Positions 55,790-64,000 of a stretch of 64,000 nucleotides of DNA are shown piece by piece. Numbering within the stretch: the first letter of the stretch is position 1; each line of letters starts with the position of its first letter. A program made the translations under genes and the position numbers. The notes beneath the pieces are model-generated. The model worked only from the letters and a program-made list of their open reading frames with translations, made no database searches and was not told the DNA's origin. The stretch is from Ancistrus triradiatus (lineage: Eukaryota; Chordata; Actinopteri; Siluriformes; Loricariidae): the NCBI GenBank assembly GCA_025084515.1, contig JAJAGP010001358.1, positions 124,001 to 188,000 of the forward strand, given 5' to 3'.

Positions 55790-57215
55790 TTTATAAACAA
55801 ATCTGGTTTACAATGATGTATTAAACTGGAGTGCCTCAAAGGTTGGTTTAAACCTTTAAGTGTTTCAGTTACTATAATAACTTCAAATGATATATCTTTA
55901 ATACACAATGCCACACCACATGACTGTTGCTGTGTGGTAAATATACTGGTTCTACTATTTAAAGAAAACAATTTATAAAACCTTTTATAAAAGATATGTA
56001 GTCCTTTAAAAGAGTTGTCTTGTCTTTAATGATGCAGTTGTGATCATCATCAGTCATGTCTTGTGTCTAGAGATTTTAAAAATGAATTAAAACAATTACT
56101 TGAAACAGCTGACAGTGTAAATGGCACACATTTCCACAATCTAACAGACATTTTTATTTCAGAACAAAGTAATCTCCAAAAAGGTTAATATTATAAATTG
56201 CAATTGCTGTCAGTTTGTGCTATTTACCGAATTGACAATTTTACATAAATGATACTCCATGAATGTCTCTTGTTTCTTCTGTCAACAAAGTTTTAAAAGT
56301 ACAAAATCTATTGTTGGCTTCTTTTCTTAGTACTGTCTGCTCATTTCCTGTGCTTTGTTGAAATGGGGTCTGCAATGTGAAATGACAGTTTTGTTTTTGG
56401 CTCTACAGAGGAATTACAAAATACAGTAATTTCTTTCAACCTTCTTAAGCAAGAATATACTCAATAAATAATCATTAAAACAATATATCTGTAAATGAAG
56501 TACATTGTGCCACAAGGAAGAAGAAAGTCAGTAACCTTACCACAAATGTGACAGTATGGTCTACAATATGGTATAAACCCAGGATGTTAATAAATATTTA
56601 AACATTGTCCTCAATTCTGTATAAAATCATCTTTACAATGTCATGTACAGCAATATTGCTACAAAGGTTAGTTTAAACAAGTTTCAGTAATTGTAAAAAC
56701 TTTAAAATAGATATTTTATCCATGTGCAGATAGATTATCTTGTTTAAAAAATATTCATTTTAACAAGGTTGTCTTACTTTTCATTTACTTTGATGATACA
56801 ATTTTGCTTTTATAAGGCAATTTCTGTGCTGAGATGTTTTTGTACAGTTGACAATGATTTTGTAATAGGCACATATTTCAACAAAGAACAAACAACTGGT
56901 AATTAACTAGAACTTCCAAATGAATCTCATAAATCATGGCAAACACTAAGTGTTGGTTCCAGACAATGAGATGAAAATTATACATAAATAAAGCTCATAT
57001 CTCATATCTCTTGCATAAAAATGCATATCTCTTGCTTGCCTTGCTCAACAAAGCTTTTTCGCCTGCAGACAGCAAAACCCACTAAGTGACACATTGTTTT
57101 TTTAGCACGGTCTGCTCATTTCCTGTGCATAGGAGAAATGTGAAGTTGCACTCTGCAATAACAGTTGTGTCAGGTTTTTTAATTGTTGAATATTTCTTCA
57201 AGTTTCTGTATGCTG
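55790..57215. repeat. Diverged tandem duplication in the cd2 3' flank
   Basis: 55790-56460 and 56620-57215 share blocks in the same order. The shared blocks are GGTTTAAAC with a CAGTTACT/CAGTAATT segment, a GTTGTCTT block with TGATG, and CTGCTCATTTCCTGTG followed by CTGCAAT and ACAGTT. The copies are strongly diverged elsewhere and encode no protein. Confidence 0.6.
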
Positions 57216-58570
57216 GTGATATGACAATAATGTTTTCCATTATTAATAATTGTTAATAGATATATATGTGCAATATCAAAGATGCATATTTTGCTGCATT
57301 TTTGCCTTGTTTATACATAACTGCTATGATATTTGACTGTGCATATAACTTATGATAAACATTAAATTACAATTTCTATTAAACTGTACAAGGCTGTTTT
57401 ACTAGACATCTCATATTATTAGTTTTTCTTTACTTATAAATAATTGATTATTAATTACCATTTACATTATAAACTTTTAAATTAACAAAACAAATAATTA
57501 TTCAGCTATTACAATGTTTTAAACAAATGCTTTATTTAGCCATTAGCTATTTAGTTATATTTTTAAGAAAAGAGTGGGTGTACCTTTTTACAAATATTCA
57601 AGAAATTCATTTGTAATTATTTTCTACACTGAACCAGTTTACCATATATGGTGCTATAATAGCTGAATGTTTAAAAGACTTGAAACTTAACCATACATGC
57701 TATATATTTTATGTATTTATTATTATGTATTAAGTATTAGTATTAAGATCTTATTTTAGATCAAACTTCATATTTTATGTTTTTTTTTTATTTTTTATCT
57801 CATTTTGCCTTCATAAAGCACTTCTTGCGCCCAGCCCGCCCAGCCCACCCACTCAGGAAGTGGCAAATACTAGAAAGATTTCAACTGAAATATGTTCCAT
57901 TACTCATGGACCAGCAATGATATGAACATAATGTGTTGTACCTGAATCATCAGTACCCACTGTTTAAAGACCTAACTTTCTTTATTTAGTATTACATAAC
58001 TATTCTGTATGCTTCAGCATTCTGCTTGTGTATGATTTTTTAAACCATTAGATCTCAGTATCAGATCTCTTTGGGGCTTGTTGACATGTTATATTCTTGA
58101 TTAACTCTAGAATGACTCAACACCTGGCTTTGATACAATTATGGTAATAAACAGCAAAACTCTCTTTCCAAATATAGCTTCTGGTATTACTCCTGGTTTC
58201 CTGGATATGATGTTTTTGCCTAGTGTATTTCGGTTCACTTCCTTCATGTATGATCACTTCCTACGTCTTCCGGTTATTGGCCTTGTAGTTGTGTTGAATT
58301 CAGGTTTGCCTTATTAAACCTGCACTTGGTTATTTACTACTGTGTCCGAGTTGTCTGAGTGACAGTATGTCGCTCAATTTTCAGTAAAGCATCTGCGAGT
58401 AATTTCATTTTGAAGAAGAGACAAAAATCAGCACTGCATCAAATCACAATGTTTTTGTTGATGCACAATTCAAGTATTATAAAAAGCTAATAATAGATAT
58501 TCACATCAACCTAAATAATAAAAAAATATGTTATAATCCACACTCTGTATAGTTTGAGTTGTTGTACTTA
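57216..58570. other. AT-rich intergenic sequence
   Basis: No gene seen. 58190-58370 (TCACTTCCTACGTCTTCCGG, CTTATTAAACCTGCACTTGG, TGTGTCCGAGTTGTCTGAG) resembles the 3' part of an LTR, but no second end was found. Confidence 0.4.
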
Positions 58571-59048
58571 CAGTGGTGTGAAAAAAATGTTTGCCCCCTT
58601 CCTGATTTCCTATTTTTTTACATGTTTGTCACACTTAAGTGTTTCGGAACATCAAACCAATTTAAATATCAGTCAAAGACAACACAAATAACCACAAAAT
58701 GCAGTTTTTAAATGAAGGTGTTTATTATTAAGGGAGAAAAAAAATCCAAACCTACATGGCCCTGTGTGAAAAAGTGATTGCCCCCCCTTGTTAAAACATA
58801 ACTATGGTTTATCACACCTGAGTTCACTGTCTCTAGCCACACCCATGCCTGATTATTGCCACACCTGTTCTCAATCAGGACATCACTTAAATAGGACCTG
58901 CCTGACAAAGTGAAGGACACCAAAAGATCCTTAAAAGCTTGTCTTTGACTAATATTTAAATTGGTTTAATATTCTGAAACACTTAAGTGTGACACACATG
59001 CAAAAAATAGGGAATCTGGAAGGGGGAAAACACTTTTTCACACCACTG
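58571..59048. mobile_element. MITE derived from a Tc1-like element, 478 bp
   Basis: CAGTGGTGTGAAAAAA at the left and TTTTTCACACCACTG at the right are flanked by TA. The inverted repeats span over 100 bases (AAGTGTTTCGGAACATC against its inverse near 58965). The interior has no transposase. Confidence 0.9.
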
Positions 59049-59049
59049 T

Positions 59050-60100
59050 ATGTCTTTTTCAGTGTGTCGGCATGTCACATAACCCTGAGCACGTCAGAGT
59101 TCACTGATGTCACATGTGCTCCTTCCATGTGCTCCTTCTACTGTGATGTAACAGCTTTTGCTTCGTCTCACATTTCCAGTTATAGTTCAAGTCAGGTTTT
59201 ACTGTCATTTCAACCATATACACAGTACACAGTAAAATTAAACAATGGAACTACAGGTGCTAAATAGTGACAGCAAAAATATATACCAAAATATAATGTT
59301 GTAAACAGAACTGTCAACATACCTTCATTTAGAATGAAAAGGTTATATGTGCAAAAATGGTGTTTGTATGTGGAATGTATGGACCAGTTGATGGTACTGA
59401 GGTCTGTGTGTGTGTGTGGTGTTTAGTCCAGTCTCTGGTTATTGAGGTGTCTGATAGCTTGTGGAAAGAAATTGTTACACAGTGATGTCAATGTGGTGTC
59501 AGCCACAATGAGTGCACTGGCATGCACTTAGTAATCCGATAATTGCAGAAAATAAAATTTTCCATGAGTATATATGCACTTGAAATAATCAAATCATGGG
59601 AACGTCCTGGCTGACATACTCAGGTAATAATAGGATTTCTACATTGCAAACCAGACAATAATCTCACAAAAGATATATGTAACTTCAAACTTTTATGTTA
59701 AATAATCAAATTCTGTCATTTTCTTCTTCTTCCTTTCTGCTTTCCTGCGTGTTGAGAAATTGTGTTTTTGAGTCTCCACATGTTTCAATAGCCATTTAGT
59801 GGGTGGCCGCCGTTACGATATTATAACAAACACAGCAGCCCAATGATATCCCAATGAATTAACTGTACACAAGGTATGTACCTCTGTGGCGCCAGCTTAG
59901 GGAATAGGAGATACCGCGGGAGTAGAACCATACAAACGGGTGGCGTTATTACAAAAACACCGCAATGGCAAGAGGGCGATAGACATAACTGAGTGGGATA
60001 AGGAAAGAACTATACAGAGACTGAAATGAAGACGAACAGAGATAGACAGATCTAGAGAAGAGAGAAGAGAGAGAGGGAAAGTAGGCTTGATTGTAGCGAT
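59050..60100. other. Intergenic sequence with repeat traces
   Basis: 59180-59240 (TTACTGTCATTTCAACCATA) belongs to a common fish repeat also traced at 9404-9480. 59800-60000 is GC-richer, with GTGGCCGCCGTTACG, and unassigned. No gene is seen. Confidence 0.45.
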
Positions 60101-60119
60101 GTATTCTGACGTTAGAGCT

Positions 60120-60490
60120 GGACGTCCTTTCTTTCGTTCTACTCTTTCCTCGTTTTCTTGCTCGCTTTCTTTCTTTTTTTCTACTCTGTATTCTTTCTTT
60201 CTTTCTGCGCTCTTTCCCTTCTTTCTTGTCTCTCTTTCATTCTTTTCTTTCCTTTCTTTCTTGCTTTCCTTTTCTTTCTCTCTTTCCTTCTTCTTTCTTT
60301 CTTTTCGGTTTCTCTCTTTCCTTCCTTCTTCTTTCCTTTTTATCTTTCTTTACTCTCTTTCCTTCTCTCTTTCCTTGCTTTTCTTTCTCTCTCTTCTCCC
60401 TTCCTCTCTTGCATTTCTTCTCTTCCTTCCCTTTGCCCTGTCTTTCCTTTTCTTTTCCTTTCACGTTTCTTCTCCCTTTTTGTGTTTCTT
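60120..60490. repeat. Polypyrimidine (TTTC/TCTC) tract
   Basis: Nearly all C and T on the plus strand for about 370 bases, in degenerate TTTC and CTTT units. The Ser/Phe/Leu-rich open frames in all three plus frames are translations of this tract. Confidence 0.95.
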
Positions 60491-60589
60491 GTTCATCGTC
60501 CATAGGCCCTACTCCCCCGATTGCACTGCTCCTGTCTCTGACATCTCTCTCTCTCTTAGCGTCTCTCTTTTCTTCTGCAGGTGAGCGTG

Positions 60590-61430
60590 TAGATGACAAT
60601 GAAGTTCCACAAAAACAAGCCAATGTTGTTGGCGGGCGGGCGAACTTTTTGCTTCCTCCATTGTTTTAATGTCCGTAACAGAGGGAGGAGAGACACGGAT
60701 TACCTTCTCAGCTGTCTTCACTATCCTCTGCGGTTTGAGACGGTGCAATTCCCAAACCAGGCAGTGATGCAGTTGCTCAGGATGCTACAGATAGTCCTTC
60801 TGATGAATGTTGACAGGTTGGGAGATGGTAGGACTTAACTCAGTTATTGCAAAAAGTGGAGACATAGTAACAGTACTGGTCTTGAGGGGTCACGTGAGAT
60901 CCTTTGCTATATGAACAAGGTTCAATGGAAAGTGGTCACTCTGGGTTCTTCTGAAACCAACAATCATCTCTTTAGTTTGTCAGTTTTCAGAGACAGATTG
61001 CTGTGGTATGCTGTAGTGTGCTCAAAACAGTCCTTAAGAGCAGAGATGGAACCTGCTGACCAGGACTTCACCGGCTTCTGAACCAGTTTAGAGCATCTAA
61101 TGAGAGGTATGTACGTTGGAATTAGCACAACAGAGATGGAAACCAGCATACAGTTCACAGTTCCTAAGCATTCGGACTGGGTGGAATGTAAATTATGATA
61201 ATGAACACTGTGGTGGATTCCTGTGGTGAATGAAATAGTTGGTATCTAACAGAGGCAATGAGCAGTAACAGATTTCTTGCACTATTTTGTGTTGATGTGG
61301 CACACAAGCCACCGCCGCAAATCTTACCACGCAGAGCTGGGTTTCTGTCAGCACAAAACGGGGCTAGCTGAATGGCAGCATACATAACTATATTGCTGAG
61401 CCATGTCTCTGTGAAAACAAACATGCAGCA
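60590..61430 (-). mobile_element. Non-LTR retrotransposon, internally deleted
   Basis: On the minus strand, 61164-61424 encodes an endonuclease piece (FVFTETWLSN, GGGLCATSTQN, IYIPPSPNA). 60964-61158 encodes the following linker (VKSWSAGSISALKDCFEHT). 60600-60748 encodes the end of reverse transcriptase (RIVKTAEKVIRVSPPSVTD). The RT core is missing. It differs from the L2-type copies in this window. Confidence 0.65.
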
Positions 61431-61516
61431 GTCTCTAGATTCACTTGTGTGTTATTGTGAATACTTGTAATTCTGGTGACAGCCTCTGCCCATTCAGATT
61501 TTGATCACTGGTTGTA

Positions 61517-61556
61517 TATCAAGTCAAGTCATATTTATTTGTATAGCGCTTTTTCT
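61517..61556 (-). repeat. L2-type LINE 3' terminus, solo
   Basis: CAAGTCAAGTCATATTTATT and GTATAGCGCTTTTT match the 3' end of copies 2 and 3. Confidence 0.65.
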
Positions 61557-61709
61557 GGATATTTCCCTTTACCACTTTTCCTACTCTTGTGTTCCAACCA
61601 TATTTGGGGGCTCAACTGGGATTACTCTTCTAGTCCTTTTGGTGCACTTCAAATACTGTAAATGTGGCAAAGTTTTACTTAAAGTGCTCAGGCACATCTT
61701 AACGATTAG

Positions 61710-62342
61710 TGTTAATGAGGGGAGAGGATGAGGGAAGGGGGAGACGAAAGCGGCAAGGAAATTTTTGAGATAAGTGGAGAAGATAGAGGTGGTCATGTGG
61801 GGAAGAAAGTAAGAGAAAGCCGACGAAGGGAGTAAGGGGATGGTCAAGAGGGAGGGGATGGTAGGAAAGAGGGGAAATGCAAAAGGAAATGGGAATGGGA
61901 GGAAGTGGAGTACGGGGGGCAACAGAGGCAAGAAGGGACCCACAACGGAAGGGCAAACGTAGGGGGTAGGAGACTAGTGCGAAGAAATCGAGGGGCGACG
62001 AGGAAAGAAGGAAAGCGGGTGATTTAAAAATGAAAAAGCGCAAAAGAAGAGGGGAGTGCAGGAAGGAACGAAAGAAGAGGATGTGGGTATAGTGAGACGC
62101 AAAGGGGAAACAATGGAAAGAGGAAGGGATTAGAGGGTACAAGAAGGAAAGAAAGATAGCGAGCCAATAAGGGCAAAACAGACAGAGGGTGAGTACAATA
62201 AGTCGAAAAGTAAGGAGGGAGGGAGAATAGAGAAGGACGACGGAGAGACGAAGCGATGGTAGATGGAGAGGAGGTGAGAAAGGGGGGAGGAAGGAAGGCT
62301 GTAAAGAAAATGCAATGAGGAGAATAGCAGCACGAGGGAAAA
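61710..62342. repeat. Long purine-rich tract
   Basis: About 630 bases of predominantly A and G on the plus strand, without a clean short unit. The Ser/Pro/Leu-rich minus-strand open frames reflect base composition only. Confidence 0.9.
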
Positions 62343-62433
62343 CAAAGAACCCTAGTGCGTATATAGTCTATTTCTACTCAACTATTTAAAGTGTGGATTG
62401 TTTCAATATACATCCATTAGTACTTCTTATGAA

Positions 62434-64000
62434 AAAGTTGGTCACCCCTGATAATTTTCATGATTTTTTCTTTATAAATCATTGGTTGTCCCGCTCAGCA
62501 ATTTTTCAGGTAAATATATCATATAGCAGATGAACACCGTGATATTTTAAAAAGTGTGAAATTAAGTTTATAGGTTTTAACAGAAAGTGTGGCAGGAATT
62601 ATTCAACAAAATTATGCAGGTGCAAATAAATTTAGTTAGGCACCCTTGGTCATTTGAATACCTTAAGCCACGAATTTTGAACACAAAATTTGTTTTTGGT
62701 TAACCTCATTGACCCTTGTCTACATACAAACAAGTGAATCCAACTATGAAAGGGTACATGGTGCCAATTTGAAAAGTTTTCTTCTCATTTTCCCATTGCA
62801 ATCTTTTGAAAGTGGCAACCTGGGAGCCTCAAACCACTCTCAAATGGCTGAAAAACAATGTTGTTCAACATCATGGTTTCAGGGAAAGGGAAAAAAGCTA
62901 TCTCGAGGATTTCAGCTGTCAGTTTCCTCCACTGTGAGGACAATAGTAGGCAAGGGAAGGCCACAGCAGATGCACAGTTTAGTTAAGGAACTCCCGAAGT
63001 GGCAGACCAAGAAAATCTCAGATAGGCAGAGAGGCGAAGGATGGTGAGACCGTCCTAGTCAAAGCCACAGACCACCTCCAAAGACCTACAACCACAACCA
63101 ACCTCATATTTAATCGGTTGCTGTCCTCTGTTTTTGTTTATCCAACCCTTCCCGTGTTCCTTGAGGGGAACTGGCCTGGCACGCCCCACTGATTTCCTCT
63201 TTGGGTATTTAAGGTAGTAAGAATGTTGGGAACAGTTGGGCCAGGAACAATAAAAATGGCCCTCTAGACGACCGCCCGGGGCGATGTCGGAAAAGGGGAC
63301 GGTGGGGATAGGATATGACGGCGGTATCCGGGACGACGAAAGAAAAGAATGACGTCCTTCACCGCCTGGAGCACAGCCCCGGAACGCCGTTGTAACACTT
63401 CCTGGCGAGGGCCCGGGCGGGAAGACGAAGCGTACGCCACAGGGTTACCCTGCTCGAGGAGATCTCCCTTTTCACCCCTTGCTCGCTTCTTACTCGTTCT
63501 CTTCCTTTTAAGATCCAAAAAGCCTTTTCTGTCAGACCGCCACAGACAGAGTCATTGAGAGGTGTGCATACAGCAACATTTTGGACAATCCAGCCTTCAT
63601 TTTAATAAAGTGCTGTGTACTGATGAAACTAAAATTGAGTTATTTGGACATAACAAGGAGCGGAAAAGGAACACAGCATCCCAAGACAAACACTTGCTAC
63701 CCACAGTAAAATTTGGTGGCGGTTCCATAATGCCCGCGGGACTGTGTGGCCAGTGCAGGTACTAGGAATCTTGTTAAAATTGAGGGTCGCATGGATTCCA
63801 GTTAATATCTCCAGATTCTTAAGAACAATGTTCAAGAATCAGTGACAAAGTTGCACCGAGGCCAACGACCCCAAACCCTGCTCATAATCTACTAAGGCAT
63901 TCATGCAGAGGAACCAGTACAACGTTCTGGAATGGCCATCTCAGTCCCCAGACATGAATATTACTGAAAATGTGGGCTGTCCATGCTTGGAAACCATCAA
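62434..64000 (+). mobile_element. Tc1-like transposon, split by an LTR-like insertion, running off the window
   Basis: The left part (62434-63110) includes a terminal region (GTTGGTCACCCCTGATAATT) and an N-terminal transposase piece (KQCCSTSWFQGKGKKLS, KISDRQRGEGW). The right part (63550-64000) holds VLCTDETKIELFGHN, with the first catalytic Asp of Tc1 enzymes, then VKFGGGSIM and a decayed QSPDMN-like segment near 63945. Frames are broken throughout. Confidence 0.65.
63120..63545 (+). mobile_element. Solo-LTR-like insertion
   Basis: The segment contains a TATA-like GGTATTTAAGG near 63206 and an AATAAA near 63250 (GGAACAATAAAAATGG). A GC-rich stretch follows. It separates the two halves of the surrounding Tc1. 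I could not define its exact ends or a duplication. Confidence 0.4.

Noticed and set aside
60087..60669. Three overlapping plus-strand ORFs rich in Ser, Phe and Leu
   Set aside because: They are translations of a polypyrimidine tract, open in every frame because the tract contains no purines for stop codons.
61581..62345. Minus-strand ORFs of 120-147 codons rich in Ser, Pro and Leu
   Set aside because: They result from the purine-rich plus strand, with no domain or conservation signal.

Overview
The window is nuclear DNA of a ray-finned fish. The evidence is vertebrate immunoglobulin-superfamily genes with phase-1 exons, GT/AG introns, and a very dense load of Tc1/mariner, L2-type LINE, hAT-like, PIF/Harbinger, Gypsy and tRNA-like SINE copies typical of teleosts. 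An otophysan fish is plausible, but I cannot fix the species. There are no bacterial genes, CRISPR arrays or RNA genes that I can support.

Two host genes stand out, both on the + strand. (1) 10162-34091 is the 3' part of an EWI-family gene, best matched to ptgfrn (prostaglandin F2 receptor negative regulator, CD9P-1/EWI-F). Seven exons encode five V-type Ig domains, a membrane segment and a short cysteine-rich tail. The signal peptide and first Ig domain are not seen; they lie upstream of the window or in the assembly gap at 6647-6746. (2) 52691-55179 is a complete five-exon cd2-like gene: signal peptide, Ig domain without the usual disulfide, four-cysteine second Ig domain, membrane segment, and a proline-rich tail with a PxxxPR motif. 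CD2 and PTGFRN are neighbours in mammals, so this linkage supports both calls. The pair would act at the cell surface, cd2 in T/NK-cell adhesion and ptgfrn as a tetraspanin partner.

Layout: 1-730 Gypsy pol fragment with an inverted duplication; 825-3935 L2-type LINE (-) carrying an insertion with a traceable target duplication; 4600-5545 LINE and Tc1 fragments; 5600-6646 a ~139-bp tandem array ending in the N gap; 7200-9728 small DNA elements and a Tc1; 10162-34091 ptgfrn, whose introns hold a LINE (12.65-15.2 kb), a Tc1 split by a TIR element that is itself split by a LINE (15.8-20.3 kb), and many SINE and Tc1 pieces; 35.9-36.05 kb a near-perfect palindromic MITE; 36.57-41.07 kb a LINE whose middle is riddled with single-base indels and is probably poor-quality assembly; 41.9-43.2 kb Tc1-like; 43.37-46.52 kb an LTR-like element packed with four kinds of minisatellite; 46.56 kb an interstitial telomeric repeat; 46.6-50.5 kb a PIF/Harbinger remnant with a Tc1 inside it; 51.6-52.5 kb a broken, spliced THAP-domain element oriented head-to-head with cd2; 52.7-55.2 kb cd2; 55.8-57.2 kb a diverged tandem duplication in the cd2 3' flank; 58.6-64 kb MITE, LINE, polypyrimidine/polypurine tracts and a broken Tc1.

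Family names rest on recognising motifs by eye, without database searches. Exon boundaries were checked for reading phase by hand; every internal boundary of both genes is phase 1, as expected for Ig-domain exons.
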